Source of the DNA: Lysobacteraceae bacterium
Lineage (GTDB): Bacteria; Pseudomonadota; Gammaproteobacteria; Xanthomonadales; Xanthomonadaceae
Assembly (NCBI GenBank): GCA_021299355.1
Contig: JAJTGG010000011.1
Location: forward strand, 1 to 39,046
Direction of reading: 5' to 3'
DNA: 39,046 bases
Every line of letters starts with the position of its first letter. The stretch's first letter is position 1. This document shows positions 1 through 11,337 of the stretch, one piece after another. The notes below the pieces were generated by a model. It was not told where the DNA came from. It saw only the letters and a list, made by a program, of their open reading frames with translations, and did not search any database. A program made the position numbers and the translations under genes.

Positions 1-3000
1 CAGAACTCAGTACGGACTTTGCGGTGCAGCCATTCCGTACAGGCTTCGGCGAACCGATCGGCCAGGGCCTTGAGCAGGATGGCGGAATAGTCATCGTGTT
101 CCTGCTCGAATGCATGGGCCCGGGCATCCACACCCTCGCCACAGTTGACCGCGAACGCCCCCAGATAATCCGATGTCGGTGCAATGAAGTCAGCCAGACA
201 CAGGTTCGGCCGCGATACCGGCTTCTGAGCCTGCTGGCGGAGGAAATGCAGACGACATTCGCCCGAAACAGTTTCCAGCAGGACATCTTCACCTGAGCTG
301 TGTGCCGGCCAGAAACCGACAACAGCACGCGCGCGTAGCCATTTTTCCGACACCATCCGTGCCAGCATCTGCTGTGCGTCCGCAAACAGCGCGCGGGCCT
401 GTGTTCCAACCACGTCATCGTCCAGAATGGCGGGATACTTTCCCGATAGCTCCCAGCTCTGGAAGAAGGGTGTCCAATCAATGTAAGGCGTCAACCCATC
501 CAGCGGAATGTCATTCAGCGTGCGAGTACCAATGAATTGCGGCGCTGTGAATCTGTGCGCGCTCCAATCGATGTTCAGGGCATTAGCCCGTGCAGATTCG
601 AGCGTGACGAGCGCCTTGGCATCCGATTTCTGGGAATGCCTGAGACGGATCTGCGCATAATCCTCGGCGACTTCCTGCAGCTGTGCCTGGTTCTGCTCCG
701 GGGTGCAGACGGCTGCGGCGATGCCAACAGCCCGTGAGGCATCCTTGACCCAGATAACAGGCTGGTCATGGTGGGGCGCGATTTTAAGCGCGGTATGCGC
801 GCGCGAAGTGGTCGCTCCGCCGATGAGAAGGGGTAGGGCAATGCCTTGGCGCTTCATTTCCTTGGCGATGTGACTCATTTCTTCCAAAGACGGCGTAATC
901 AGGCCGGACAGGCCTATGGCGACCGCCCGGTGTTCGATGGCGGCATCGATGATGGTCTGTGCCGGCACCATCACACCGAGATCGATGATTTCGAAATTGT
1001 TGCAGGCCAGTACCACGCCGACGATGTTCTTGCCGATGTCATGCACATCGCCTTTGACCGTGGCCATGATGATTCGGCCATTCGAACTGTCCGTACTGCC
1101 GATTTCCTTCAGGGCTTCGATGTGCGGTAGAAGCTGGGCGACCGATTTCTTCATGACCCGCGCCGATTTGATCACCTGCGGCAGGAACATTTTTCCGGAA
1201 CCAAAAAGATCACCGACCGTGTTCATGCCGCGCATCAGGTGCTGTTCGATGACATGCAGGGGATGTTCTGCTGCCAATCTGGCTTCTTCGGTATCGGTCT
1301 CGACATAAGCATCAATGCCGTGAACAAGCGCATGTGCCAATCGGTCCGCGACAGGCCAGCTGCGCCAGGCCAGAACCGCCGGATCGTCTTCAGCGCGGAC
1401 TGACTGGAAGGCGGCTGCACGGGCCATCACTTTTTCCGTCGCCTCGCTGTCGGTGTTGAGCACCAACGCTTCCACGAGCGTGCGCAGCTCCGGGTCCAAG
1501 TCATCGTAGAGCGGCATCGCGCCGGCATTGACGATGCCCATGTCCAGGCCGGAACGGATGGCGTGGTAGAGAAAAACCGAGTGGATGGCTTCACGCAGCG
1601 GTGTATTGCCCCTAAAGCTGAAGCTGACGTTGGATACACCGCCGGAAACATGCGAGAGCGGAAAGCGCCGACGCAGCTCGGCAGCGGCGGTTATGAAGGC
1701 AACAGCATAATCGTCGTGTTCGCGTATACCTGTCCCGATCGCGAAGATGTTGGGGTCGAAAATGATATCTTCTGGCGGAAATCCGAGCTTTTCGGTCAGC
1801 AGGTCGTATGCCCGGCTGCAGATGGCGACCTTGCGTTCCAGGGTGTCGGCCTGTCCGGTTTCATCGAACGCCATGATGACCACGGCCGCGCCATGGCGGC
1901 GAACCAGGTCGGCCTGCCGGAGAAATTCGGCTTCACCTTCCTTGAGCGATATCGAATTGACCACGCACTTGCCCTGGACCCACTTCAGGCCGGCTTCAAT
2001 CACTGACCATTTCGAAGAATCGATCATCACCGGAACCCGGGCGATGTCCGGCTCGGAGGCGACCAGACGCAGGAAGTGCGTCATCGCGGCCTCCGAGTCC
2101 AACATGCCATCGTCCATGTTGATGTCGATGATCTGTGCGCCATTGTCGACCTGCTGTTTGGCGACAGTGAGTGCCTTGTCGAACTCTTTCTGAACCACGA
2201 GTTTCTTGAATTGCGCTGAACCGGTGACGTTTGTCCGTTCACCGACATTCACGAAATTGATGTTCGGTGTGATGACAAAAGGCTGCAGACCGGATAGGCG
2301 CGTCAACGCAGGAAGATCTGGAACTGAACGCGGCTTGGCCCCGGCTACGGCGGCTGCGATTGCCCGGATGTGATCAGGGGTGGTGCCGCAGCAGCCGCCA
2401 ACGATATTGAGAAGGCCTGAATGCGCGAATTCACGCAACTGTTCAGCCATCTGCTCGGGGCTTTCGTCATAGCCGCCGAAAGCGTTCGGTAGGCCTGCAT
2501 TGGGATGACAGGAAATGAACGTGTCGGCACAGCCGCTGAGTACGTCCAGATGGGCCCGCAGATCTTTGGCGCCGAGTGCGCAGTTCAAGCCCACGGCCAT
2601 GGGTTTGGCATGCCGGAGTGAATACCAAAATGCTTCAGCGGTTTGACCTGACAGGGTTCGTCCCGAGCGGTCAGTGATGGTGCCCGAGAGCATCAGGGGT
2701 AATCGCCAGCCCCGGTCATGAAACACGTCATCGATGGCAAACACCGCGGCTTTGGCATTGAGCGTGTCGAATACGGTTTCCACCATCAGGATATCGGCGC
2801 CGCCGTCAATCAGACCGTTGGCGGCCTCACGGTAGTGGCTACAGAGCGTATCGAAGTCGGTATTGCGGAAAGCGGGATCGTTGACATCCGGGCTGATCGA
2901 GGCCGTGCGTGAGGTCGGTCCAAGGACGCCGATGACCAAACGGGGGCGGTCGGGAGTTTCCGAGCTCATGGCATCGCAGGCTTCCCGGGCCAAGGCGGCT

Positions 3001-3389
3001 GAAGCCTGATTCAATTCGTAGGCCAGATGTTCAAGACGGTAATCCGATTGCGAGCTCTGCGTGGCATTGAATGTATTGGTTTCAATCAGGTCGGCGCCGG
3101 CGAGCAGGTATTGACGATGGATGTAGGAGATCACATCCGGGCGGGTAATCGACAGCAGGTCATTATTTCCTTTCAGGTCCTTGCCGCACCCGCAGCCGGC
3201 ATGGTGCTCGTGGTCCGCGGCATGCAGGGCGTCGATGCCGTCTTTAAAGCGCTCGCCACGGTAATCGGCTTCTTCCAGCCCGAACGTTTGGATCATCGTG
3301 CCCATTGCGCCGTCTAAAATAAGGATACGCTGGTTCAATGCATATTCAAGCGCGGCGACGCGCGCCGGATCTTTCCAGGGCAGCATCAT
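1..3389 (-). CDS. metH: Cobalamin-dependent methionine synthase MetH, C-terminus truncated by the window edge
   Basis: Hand translation of the minus strand from ATG at 3389: [48 protein letters not shown]...[17 protein letters not shown]; later [18 protein letters not shown] (B12-binding DxHxxG) and [22 protein letters not shown] (activation domain). Not in the ORF track, probably because no stop codon lies in the window. Confidence 0.95.
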   Translation of the reverse strand, partial: MMLPWKDPARVAALEYALNQRILILDGAMGTMIQTFGLEEADYRGERFKDGIDALHAADHEHHAGCGCGKDLKGNNDLLSITRPDVISYIHRQYLLAGADLIETNTFNATQSSQSDYRLEHLAYELNQASAALAREACDAMSSETPDRPRLVIGVLGPTSRTASISPDVNDPAFRNTDFDTLCSHYREAANGLIDGGADILMVETVFDTLNAKAAVFAIDDVFHDRGWRLPLMLSGTITDRSGRTLSGQTAEAFWYSLRHAKPMAVGLNCALGAKDLRAHLDVLSGCADTFISCHPNAGLPNAFGGYDESPEQMAEQLREFAHSGLLNIVGGCCGTTPDHIRAIAAAVAGAKPRSVPDLPALTRLSGLQPFVITPNINFVNVGERTNVTGSAQFKKLVVQKEFDKALTVAKQQVDNGAQIIDINMDDGMLDSEAAMTHFLRLVASEPDIARVPVMIDSSKWSVIEAGLKWVQGKCVVNSISLKEGEAEFLRQADLVRRHGAAVVIMAFDETGQADTLERKVAICSRAYDLLTEKLGFPPEDIIFDPNIFAIGTGIREHDDYAVAFITAAAELRRRFPLSHVSGGVSNVSFSFRGNTPLREAIHSVFLYHAIRSGLDMGIVNAGAMPLYDDLDPELRTLVEALVLNTDSEATEKVMARAAAFQSVRAEDDPAVLAWRSWPVADRLAHALVHGIDAYVETDTEEARLAAEHPLHVIEQHLMRGMNTVGDLFGSGKMFLPQVIKSARVMKKSVAQLLPHIEALKEIGSTDSSNGRIIMATVKGDVHDIGKNIVGVVLACNNFEIIDLGVMVPAQTIIDAAIEHRAVAIGLSGLITPSLEEMSHIAKEMKRQGIALPLLIGGATTSRAHTALKIAPHHDQPVIWVKDASRAVGIAAAVCTPEQNQAQLQEVAEDYAQIRLRHSQKSDAKALVTLESARANALNIDWSAHRFTAPQFIGTRTLNDIPLDGLTPYIDWTPFFQSWELSGKYPAILDDDVVGTQARALFADAQQMLARMVSEKWLRARAVVGFWPAHSSGEDVLLETVSGECRLHFLRQQAQKPVSRPNLCLADFIAPTSDYLGAFAVNCGEGVDARAHAFEQEHDDYSAILLKALADRFAEACTEWLHRKVRTEF

Positions 3390-4315
3390 GGCTTCACCGC
3401 TAACAGCATCACAATTTCGAAATGCGGCGCACGGCGCTCCCGGCTGACGATTTCACAGTGTTTCAGCCTTAATCCGGCTTTTTCAGCGAAGCGGATCAAT
3501 TCTTTCTGGCTGAAACCGAGATTTTCATGGCCGTAGGGTTCCACAGCGCTGCGATGGCCATGTTTGAGCAGGCAGCTGAGCAGCAACTCGCCGTCGGAGC
3601 GCAGGACCCGCGCTGCTTCCTCAATGGCTAGTGCCGGTTTCTTGGAATAGCTCAGGGCATGCATCATCAGCACCAGATCGAACTGCGGGCCTTCAAACGG
3701 CAAAGCATGCATGTCGGCATTCTGAACCGATACCGTGGGCCATTTCTTCAGGCGTTCAGCGGCAGCTGAAACCACTTTCGGGCTGGAGTCGATGCAGACG
3801 TAGCGTTTGGCATAGGGTGCAAAAAGTTCGGCCACAACACCGTCACCGGAAGCGATATCCAGAACCTCTCCCGGGTCGATCAGGGGCAGGGCGGTGCGGG
3901 CGAGCGCTTCCCAGGTCCGGCCCGGCGAGTAGTGGCGCTCCATGTCGCCGGCCACGGTATCCGGCCAGTTTTCATCATCGGCACGTTGGGCCAGCACGAC
4001 GCTGAGGCGGTCGTAGTCCTGCCGCAGCAGAGGGTCGTCCGTTCCGGCCCGCAATGACTGCCACAGCCCGATTTCCGCTGGATCCAGGTCCTTGTCATTG
4101 AACCGGTAATAGGCACTCACGCCGGAGCGCCGGTCGCGCACCAGATCGAACTCCTTGAGCTTGGCCAAGTGCGTGGAAACGCGTGGTTGCGCCAATCCGG
4201 TGATGGCCGAGAGTTCGGCAACGGTCAGCTCCTCGTGCTCGAGAAGCGCGAGGAGCCTGACCCGCGTCGGGTCGGCGAGGACTTTGAGACATTGCGACCA
4301 GGACTCGAGATTCAT
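3386..4315 (-). CDS. ArsR-family HTH fused to a SAM-dependent methyltransferase domain (SahR-like regulator of the methionine cycle)
   Basis: ORF 3386..4375; likely start [53 protein letters not shown] (winged HTH), then [32 protein letters not shown] (methyltransferase motif I). Stop overlaps the metH start as ATGA. Confidence 0.85.
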   Translation of the reverse strand: MNLESWSQCLKVLADPTRVRLLALLEHEELTVAELSAITGLAQPRVSTHLAKLKEFDLVRDRRSGVSAYYRFNDKDLDPAEIGLWQSLRAGTDDPLLRQDYDRLSVVLAQRADDENWPDTVAGDMERHYSPGRTWEALARTALPLIDPGEVLDIASGDGVVAELFAPYAKRYVCIDSSPKVVSAAAERLKKWPTVSVQNADMHALPFEGPQFDLVLMMHALSYSKKPALAIEEAARVLRSDGELLLSCLLKHGHRSAVEPYGHENLGFSQKELIRFAEKAGLRLKHCEIVSRERRAPHFEIVMLLAVKP

Positions 4316-4321
4316 GGCATA

Positions 4322-4349
4322 TATCCTTATATCAGGATACAAAGATATA
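4322..4349 (-). promoter_or_regulatory. Overlapping inverted repeats, candidate operator for the ArsR-MTase/metH operon
   Basis: TATCCTTATATCAGGATA (4322-4339) matches its reverse complement at 16 of 18 positions; TATATC (4328-4333) / GATATA (4344-4349) is a second inverted repeat. Both lie immediately upstream of the likely start codon at 4315. Confidence 0.55.
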
Positions 4350-4432
4350 GTTTTTTCAGGGCGATGGCAATACATACGTATGCGCTAAGGGGGTAAAATG
4401 ACGCACCGCAAATTTTTCCTGCCGAGGATGAT

Positions 4433-5593
4433 ATGGATTTTGGCTTCACCGAAGAGCAATTGATGATCCGGGACGTGGCGCGCCGCATCGCACAGGAAAA
4501 GATCGCCCCCAGTGCCGAACACTTCGACCGGACCGGTGAATTTCCGCTGGAAAACATCCGCTTACTCGGTGAAAACGGCCTCATGGGCATTGAGGTTCCC
4601 GAAGCCTATGGCGGTGCCGGCATGGACCCGATCAGCTACGTTCTGGCCATGATTGAAATCGCGGCTGGTGATTGCGCCCATTCGACCATCGTATCCGTCA
4701 ATAATTCGCTTTTCTGCAACGGTATTCTGAAGTTCGGAACCGAAGAACAGAAGCAGCTGTATGTCCGCGCTATCGCCGAAGGGCGTGAAATCGGTGCCTT
4801 CGCACTGACCGAACCGCAGTCCGGTTCCGATGCCACCGCCATGCGCTGCCGTGCAGTCAAGCAGGCGGATGGCCGCTTCGTCATCAACGGCAAGAAAAGC
4901 TGGATCACTTCCGGCCCGGTGGCCAAATACATCGTGCTGTTTGCCATGACCGATCCGGACAGGGGTGCCAAGGGCATCACCGCGTTCATGATCGATACCA
5001 CCAAGCCCGGCTTTTTCCGGGGCAAGACCGAACCCAAGCTGGGTATCCGCGCCTCGGCCACCTGCGAAATCGAATTTCAGGACTATGTCGCCGAAGCCCA
5101 TGAAGTTCTTGGCACTGAAGGCGAGGGCTTCAGGATTGCCATGGGCGTTCTCGATGCCGGCCGCATCGGCATCGCCTCGCAGGCCGTCGGTCTGGCGCGG
5201 GCTGCCTATGAGGCGGCGCTCGCCTACGTCAAGGAACGCAAGAGTTTCGGTCAGGCCATTGGTTCATTCCAGATGATCCAGGCCAAGATTGCCGACATGA
5301 AATGCCGGCTCGACGCCGCCGAATTGTTGACCCTGCGGGCGGCCTGGGCCAAGGCCAATGCCGAGCGCAACGGTGGCCGTTACAGTACGGAAGCCTCCGT
5401 TGCCAAACTGAGCGCCTCCGAATCGGCTATGTTTATCACCCATCAGGCCTTGCAGATTCATGGCGGCATGGGCTACTCCAAGGAAATGCCGCTCGAACGC
5501 TATTTCCGCGATGCCAAGATCACCGAGATTTACGAGGGAACCAGCGAGATCCAGCGTCTGGTCATCGCCCGCAACGAAACCGGTCTGCGCTGA
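4433..5593 (+). CDS. Acyl-CoA dehydrogenase
   Basis: MDFGFTEEQLMIRDVARRIAQEKIAP...FALTEPQSGSDA...YFRDAKITEIYEGTSEIQRLVIAR, hallmark ACAD motifs, 386 aa. Confidence 0.95.
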   Translation: MDFGFTEEQLMIRDVARRIAQEKIAPSAEHFDRTGEFPLENIRLLGENGLMGIEVPEAYGGAGMDPISYVLAMIEIAAGDCAHSTIVSVNNSLFCNGILKFGTEEQKQLYVRAIAEGREIGAFALTEPQSGSDATAMRCRAVKQADGRFVINGKKSWITSGPVAKYIVLFAMTDPDRGAKGITAFMIDTTKPGFFRGKTEPKLGIRASATCEIEFQDYVAEAHEVLGTEGEGFRIAMGVLDAGRIGIASQAVGLARAAYEAALAYVKERKSFGQAIGSFQMIQAKIADMKCRLDAAELLTLRAAWAKANAERNGGRYSTEASVAKLSASESAMFITHQALQIHGGMGYSKEMPLERYFRDAKITEIYEGTSEIQRLVIARNETGLR

Positions 5594-5625
5594 CGCGACC
5601 GACGCCATTCCAGAGAAGATTTTCC

Positions 5626-8600
5626 ATGACCGTCATCATCAATCCATCGTCTTCGGCCATTTCGGTCATCGCCCGGCAAGTCGCCCAGGGCGCCAGTGGC
5701 CCGGATACCGATATCGTCCATGCTGTTCTGTCGCAGATTTCGCTTGAAGATTTCGAGCTTCAGGATCAACAGGCCTGGGTCAAGATACTGAACTCCCTGC
5801 TGGATATAACCCGCGTTCGCCGCCCCGGTATCGCAAATGTGCGGGTCAACCATGAAGCCAACCTCTCTTCCGATGGCAGCAGTACCCGCAGCAGTCTCGA
5901 AATCGTTTCGGATGATTACCCGTTCCTGGTCGATTCCTTCAAGATGGTCCTGGACACGCTCGGTGTGACCTGTTATGCCATTGTGCATCCGGTGCTTTCG
6001 GTGAAGCGCAATGCCGAAGGTGCGTTGACTGCCGTACCCGGGCCGGTCAAGGAGTCCGTGGTCTGGATGGAAATCGAGCGCCAGAGTGCGGAAACCGCCG
6101 AAAACCTGATTGCTGCAATCCGCAGCACGCTTGAAGATGTCAAGGTCAGCGTCGGTGATTGGCAGCAGATGCGTGAACGCATGCTGGAAGTCGCGGACAT
6201 CGCCGCACTCCAGCGCGTGGATGATGCCGAAACCGCACCGGCAGAAGTCAGTGCATTTCTCAAGTGGGCTGCGGAAAACCATTTTACCTTCCTCGGTTAC
6301 CGCGAATACCGTCTGAGCGGGCAGGGTGCCGCGGAGTCCCTCGCTGCCGTTCCGGGTTCCGGCCTCGGGCTGCTGCGCGATGAACATCACAGCGGCAACG
6401 CACGCCCGGTCAGCAGTCTCGGGCGGACCCAGCGTGATCGCCGCGATCTGATGATTCTGACCAAAACCGCGGCCCGTGCCACCGTGCATCGCCCGACCTA
6501 CATGGATTACATCGGCGTACTGCATTATAGCGCCGATGGCCGCGCCTTGGGCGAGTTTCGTTTCATCGGTCTGTTCACCACATCGGCCTATAACCGTCGT
6601 CCGTGGGAAATCCCGCTGGTCCGTCTCAACTACGACAAGGTCATGCAATCCTCCGGTCTGAGTCTGGAGGGGCATAGCGGCAAGGCCTTACGCCAGATTC
6701 TGGAGACCATGCCGCGTGAAGAGCTGTTCCAGGCCACACCCGACCAGCTGTTGCAGACCAGTGTCAGCATCCTCAGTTTGCAGGAGCGCTTCCGTCCGAA
6801 ATTGTTCATCCGCAAGGATCCGTTCGGGCGGTTCTTCTCGGTGCTGATTTACCTGCCGAAAGACCGCTTCAATACCGAAATCCGGACCCGCATCGAGGAG
6901 ATGCTAATGCGCGCCCTGAACGGCGATCGCATCGACAAGACCCTCAAAATCGGCGATTCGCCGCTCGCCCAGTTGCATCTGCTGATTCGGCATAACGGCA
7001 GCCATTCGGCGGCGTACGATCTGGATGCACTCGAAACCGAACTGGCCGCCATCATCCGCAACTGGAAAGATGAATTCCGCGATGCCCTGATTCATGGCTT
7101 CGGCGAGGACCAGGGGATTGCATTGGCTGGCCGCTACTTGTCGGCATTGCCGCAGAGTTATGTCGAAACCGTTACTCCTCAGCAGAGTATCGATGACATT
7201 CGGCAGATCGAACAGCTGAGCGCCGATGGCGGCTTGACTCTCAATCTTTACCAGAAAGACGACCGTCTTCGCTTCAAACTGTTCAGCCTTGACAGGGAAA
7301 TTGCGCTGTCCGATGCGTTGCCGATGCTGGAAAATCTCGGCATGAAGGTTCTAACCGAGAACCCCTATATCCTGTCCTTGGATGAACACAAAATCATTAT
7401 TCAGGACTTCGCCCTTGAAAGCGGCGCTGCCGTCGCTGTCGAATACATCAAGGCCGATTTCGAACATGCTTTCAGCGCCGTCTGGCGCGGACAATGCGAA
7501 AATGACGGTTTCAACCGTTTGGTCACCCTGGCCGGCCTTGACTGGCGTCAGGTGGCGGTACTGCGCGCCTACTGCAAGTACCTGCTGCAGATCGGTGTGC
7601 CGTTTTCGCAGACCTACATGGAAGAAACCATGCAGCGCTATCCGGCAGTGGCACGCATTCTGATCGGGCTGTTCGATGCGCGTTTCAATCCGGACCTCAG
7701 CGGCAGTAATGCCGATCTGGCCCCGACACTGAAACGCATGGGCGTCGATTCGGCGGAGCGTTATCTTGCCAATTTCGTGGCGACTTCGCGTGATGAGCAG
7801 ATCGGTGCTGTCGATAAACTCCTCGGAAAGCAGCTGGCCAAAGTCGCCAGCCTGGATGAAGACCGTATTCTGCGTGCATTCGCGTCGGTAATCAAAGCCA
7901 CGCTACGCAGTAGTTTCTATCAAGTCGAAGATCGCCAAGGCAAGACCAAGGATTATTTCAGCTTCAAATTCGACCCGTCGCAGGTTCCGGACATTCCGAA
8001 ACCAGTGCCGTACCGCGAAATTTTCGTATATTCGCCCTTCGTCGAAGGCGTACACCTGCGTTTCGGACCAGTCGCCCGTGGCGGTCTGCGTTGGTCTGAC
8101 CGCCGTGAGGATTTCCGCACCGAGGTTCTCGGTCTGGTCAAAGCGCAAATGGTCAAGAACACCGTCATCGTTCCGGTCGGTTCTAAAGGTGGCTTCTTTG
8201 CCAAGCGTTCCTTTGCCGGCGGCGATCGCGATGCGGTTTTGGCCGAGGGCATCGCTTGCTACAAGCGCTTCATCAACGGGCTGCTCGACATCACCGATAA
8301 TCTGGTCAATGGCCAGATCGTGCATCCGCAGCAAGTGGTCCGCCATGATGGCGACGATCCTTATCTGGTGGTCGCCGCCGACAAGGGTACCGCCACCTTC
8401 TCCGACATCGCGAACGGCATCTCGGCCGAGCATGGCTTCTGGCTGGGAGACGCCTTCGCCTCCGGGGGCTCGGTCGGCTACGACCACAAGGGCATGGGCA
8501 TCACAGCCAAAGGTGCTTGGGAATCGGTCAAACGGCACTTCCGCGCAATCGGCCGCAATAGTCAGACCGAAGACTTCACCTGTGTCGGCATCGGAGACAT

Positions 8601-10488
8601 GTCGGGCGATGTGTTCGGCAACGGCATGCTGCTGTCGCCCCATATACGTCTGCTGGCTGCGTTCGATCACCGTCACATCTTTCTTGATCCCAATCCCGAG
8701 GCCTCGGTGACTTTCGCAGAGCGCCAGCGCCTGTTCGCTCTGCCGCGTTCAAGCTGGGAAGACTATGATGCCTCTCTGATTTCCAAAGGCGGTGGCGTGT
8801 TTCCGCGGAGCGCCAAGTCAATCCCGCTCACGCCTGAAATAAAAACCGCGCTCGATATTGATGCCGATACCCAGGAAATGAGTCCGAATCAGCTGATGAA
8901 CGCCATCCTGAAGGCCCCGGTTGATTTGCTCTGGAACGGTGGCATCGGCACCTATGTCAAATCCACCGGCGAGTCACATGCCGATTGCGGTGACCGTGCC
9001 AATAACGGTCTGCGTGTCAACGGCTGCGATCTGCGGTGCCGGATGGTGGGCGAGGGCGGCAACCTGGGCATGACCCAGCGCGGCCGCATCGAAGCGGCCC
9101 AGCATGGAGTCCTGCTCAATACCGATTTCATCGACAACTCGGCAGGCGTCGATACTTCCGACCACGAGGTCAACATCAAAATCCTGCTCGGTGCTGCCGT
9201 TCTCGCTGGTGAATTGACCCTCGAACAGCGCAATGTCCTGCTGGCCAGCATGACCGATGAAGTCGGTGAACTGGTTCTGGTCGACAACTACCGGCAGAAC
9301 CAGGCACTCAGTCTGATGGAATCGATGAGTGCCCAGCGCCTAGGCTCGTTCACGCACTTCATCCAGACGCTTGAATCTGAAGGTCTGCTTGATCGCGCCA
9401 TTGAATTCCTGCCCAGCGATGCCGAATTGGCCGAGCGTAAAGCTAAAGGACAGGGGCTGACCCGTCCGGAGCTTTCGGTTCTGCTGAGCTATGACAAAAT
9501 CGTCATATTCAACCAGCTTCTGGAGTCCGACGTCCCGGAAGATCCATTCCTGTCTAAGGAACTGCAACGCTACTTCCCGAAACCGCTGCAGGAAAAGTAC
9601 GCCGATTACATGCTCAGCCACCGCCTGCGCCGCGAAATCATCGCCACAGCGGTTACCAATTCACTGGTCAACCGGATGGGTTCGACCTTCCTGCTTCGCA
9701 TGCAGGAGGATACCGGTGAAACGCCGTCACGAATCGCCAAGGCATACACCATCATCCGTGAGAGCATGCAGGCACGGGAACTCTGGGCCGAAATCGACGC
9801 GCTTGATCACAAGATCGGCGAGAACGTGCAGTTGGAAGCACTTGCCGGCATCTGGCATCTCCAACGCAATCTGACCCGCTGGCTGATTGCATTGCCCGGT
9901 CTGCTTTTGGATATTGCACGCATGGTGCAGCGTTATCAGGAACCGTTCAGCACGCTGCTGCAATCGCTACCAGCAGCACTGACTGCCAGCGACAAGTCAG
10001 CGTTTCAAGCGGAATTCAGCCGCCTCTCCAAGCTTGGCATGTCGGACCGACTGGCCCATTTCCTGGCGGCGCTGCCTTACCTGAACTCGGCAATGGACAT
10101 CATCGAGCTCAGCCTGCTCGAGAAGCAGCCGGTCATGGCAGTTGCGCAGGCGCATTTCGCGCTCAGCGATGCGCTTCACATCAATTGGCTGATGGAAAAC
10201 GTCGAGCTGCTTCCGGTGACCGGACGTTGGCAGGCGCAGGCCCGGGGTGTACTCCGTGATGAGCTGCAGGCGCAGCAGCGTCAGCTGGTCAGTACGGTTC
10301 TGGCGACAGCCTCCGCCGGTAATTCGCCGGCCGATTGGGTCAGTTCCTGGCTGTCGCGGGATGATGCGGCCCTGAAGTACACGCTGGGCATGTTCACCGA
10401 TATGCGTTCCTTGAGCGAGATGGATTTTCCGACACTATCGGTCGCAATCCGTCGTCTGGCGCAGATTGCCTCCACCGGCTTGCGCTGA
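5626..10488 (+). CDS. NAD-specific glutamate dehydrogenase, large (about 180 kDa) class
   Basis: ORF 5302..10488; likely start MTVIINPSSSAISVIARQ at 5626, since upstream codons overlap the acyl-CoA dehydrogenase. Contains GPVARGGLRWSDRREDFRTEVLGLVKAQMVKNTVIVPVGSKGGF and GVGDMSG-like/GGIGTY motifs; about 1620 aa. Confidence 0.95.
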   Translation: MTVIINPSSSAISVIARQVAQGASGPDTDIVHAVLSQISLEDFELQDQQAWVKILNSLLDITRVRRPGIANVRVNHEANLSSDGSSTRSSLEIVSDDYPFLVDSFKMVLDTLGVTCYAIVHPVLSVKRNAEGALTAVPGPVKESVVWMEIERQSAETAENLIAAIRSTLEDVKVSVGDWQQMRERMLEVADIAALQRVDDAETAPAEVSAFLKWAAENHFTFLGYREYRLSGQGAAESLAAVPGSGLGLLRDEHHSGNARPVSSLGRTQRDRRDLMILTKTAARATVHRPTYMDYIGVLHYSADGRALGEFRFIGLFTTSAYNRRPWEIPLVRLNYDKVMQSSGLSLEGHSGKALRQILETMPREELFQATPDQLLQTSVSILSLQERFRPKLFIRKDPFGRFFSVLIYLPKDRFNTEIRTRIEEMLMRALNGDRIDKTLKIGDSPLAQLHLLIRHNGSHSAAYDLDALETELAAIIRNWKDEFRDALIHGFGEDQGIALAGRYLSALPQSYVETVTPQQSIDDIRQIEQLSADGGLTLNLYQKDDRLRFKLFSLDREIALSDALPMLENLGMKVLTENPYILSLDEHKIIIQDFALESGAAVAVEYIKADFEHAFSAVWRGQCENDGFNRLVTLAGLDWRQVAVLRAYCKYLLQIGVPFSQTYMEETMQRYPAVARILIGLFDARFNPDLSGSNADLAPTLKRMGVDSAERYLANFVATSRDEQIGAVDKLLGKQLAKVASLDEDRILRAFASVIKATLRSSFYQVEDRQGKTKDYFSFKFDPSQVPDIPKPVPYREIFVYSPFVEGVHLRFGPVARGGLRWSDRREDFRTEVLGLVKAQMVKNTVIVPVGSKGGFFAKRSFAGGDRDAVLAEGIACYKRFINGLLDITDNLVNGQIVHPQQVVRHDGDDPYLVVAADKGTATFSDIANGISAEHGFWLGDAFASGGSVGYDHKGMGITAKGAWESVKRHFRAIGRNSQTEDFTCVGIGDMSGDVFGNGMLLSPHIRLLAAFDHRHIFLDPNPEASVTFAERQRLFALPRSSWEDYDASLISKGGGVFPRSAKSIPLTPEIKTALDIDADTQEMSPNQLMNAILKAPVDLLWNGGIGTYVKSTGESHADCGDRANNGLRVNGCDLRCRMVGEGGNLGMTQRGRIEAAQHGVLLNTDFIDNSAGVDTSDHEVNIKILLGAAVLAGELTLEQRNVLLASMTDEVGELVLVDNYRQNQALSLMESMSAQRLGSFTHFIQTLESEGLLDRAIEFLPSDAELAERKAKGQGLTRPELSVLLSYDKIVIFNQLLESDVPEDPFLSKELQRYFPKPLQEKYADYMLSHRLRREIIATAVTNSLVNRMGSTFLLRMQEDTGETPSRIAKAYTIIRESMQARELWAEIDALDHKIGENVQLEALAGIWHLQRNLTRWLIALPGLLLDIARMVQRYQEPFSTLLQSLPAALTASDKSAFQAEFSRLSKLGMSDRLAHFLAALPYLNSAMDIIELSLLEKQPVMAVAQAHFALSDALHINWLMENVELLPVTGRWQAQARGVLRDELQAQQRQLVSTVLATASAGNSPADWVSSWLSRDDAALKYTLGMFTDMRSLSEMDFPTLSVAIRRLAQIASTGLR

Positions 10489-10494
10489 TATGGC

Positions 10495-10520
10495 CGGGCA
10501 CTTCGGTTATGATGTGCCCG
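10495..10520. repeat. Short inverted repeat between glutamate dehydrogenase and nadK
   Basis: CGGGCAC (10495-10501) / GTGCCCG (10514-10520), 7 bp perfect stem; no T-tract follows. Confidence 0.4.
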
Positions 10521-10527
10521 TAATGCC

Positions 10528-11316
10528 ATGGAGCCGCCCGTGAAGCTTTCCGATCCACCGAATATCGCTTTCGTTGCCAGCCCCGTAACTGGGGCGCAGG
10601 ACGCCTTACAGGCTTTAATCAGCGCGTATGGCCAATGCCCGCCCGAATCGGCAGATGTCATTTGCGTGCTCGGTGGTGACGGCTTCATGCTTTCGACCTT
10701 GCATCGGTTCGCTTCCTTGTCGCTTCCGGTATTCGGCATGAAACTGGGCACTGTCGGTTTCCTGATGAATCATTACCGCCCGGAAGGCCTGCTGGAGCGG
10801 CTCCGCAGCGCTGAGTGCAGCACATTGAAGCCGCTTGAGATGGAAGCCTTGACCGAGGCCGGAATGCGCTACCGTTTTCTGGCCTACAACGAAGTCTCCT
10901 TGCTGCGTCAAACACGTCAGGCCGCCCAGCTGGAAGTTTCATTGAACGGCCAGGTCCGGCTCGAAGAACTGGTTTGCGACGGCATTCTGGTGGCAACGCC
11001 GGCCGGCAGCACAGCCTATAACTTTTCGGCCATGGGACCGATATTGCCGCTGGGATCTGCAGTCATTGCCTTGACCCCCATCGCACCTTTTCGACCGCGG
11101 CGTTGGCGCGGTGCCATCCTGCGTGCCGACACCCTGGTCCGGTTGCGCGTTCTCGACCCCTACAAACGACCGGTCAGCGTCACTGCCGACTCCCACGAGG
11201 TTCGGGATGTCATCGAAGTCAGTATCCGTGAAGGCAATGAAAACACTGTACGCCTGCTGTTCGATCCCGAGCACAATCTCGATGATCGCATTCTCAATGA
11301 ACAATTCGTCACCTGA
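10528..11316 (+). CDS. nadK: NAD kinase
   Basis: [17 protein letters not shown] (GGDG), [32 protein letters not shown]; 262 aa (an alternative start a few codons downstream is possible). Confidence 0.93.
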   Translation: MEPPVKLSDPPNIAFVASPVTGAQDALQALISAYGQCPPESADVICVLGGDGFMLSTLHRFASLSLPVFGMKLGTVGFLMNHYRPEGLLERLRSAECSTLKPLEMEALTEAGMRYRFLAYNEVSLLRQTRQAAQLEVSLNGQVRLEELVCDGILVATPAGSTAYNFSAMGPILPLGSAVIALTPIAPFRPRRWRGAILRADTLVRLRVLDPYKRPVSVTADSHEVRDVIEVSIREGNENTVRLLFDPEHNLDDRILNEQFVT

Positions 11317-11337
11317 ATCTCGGTAAATGAGACTTCC

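Noticed and set aside
575-841. Short minus-strand ORFs in the first 3.4 kb (for example 575..841, 1235..1420, 2345..2530)
   Set aside because: Out of frame with metH, which reads continuously through this region from 3389 to the left edge.
5302-5625. N-terminal 108-codon extension of the glutamate dehydrogenase ORF
   Set aside because: Overlaps the acyl-CoA dehydrogenase 3' end; ATG at 5626 gives the natural N-terminus.
5530-6675. 381-aa minus-strand ORF antisense to glutamate dehydrogenase
   Set aside because: Lies fully opposite strong coding sequence and shows no recognisable domain.
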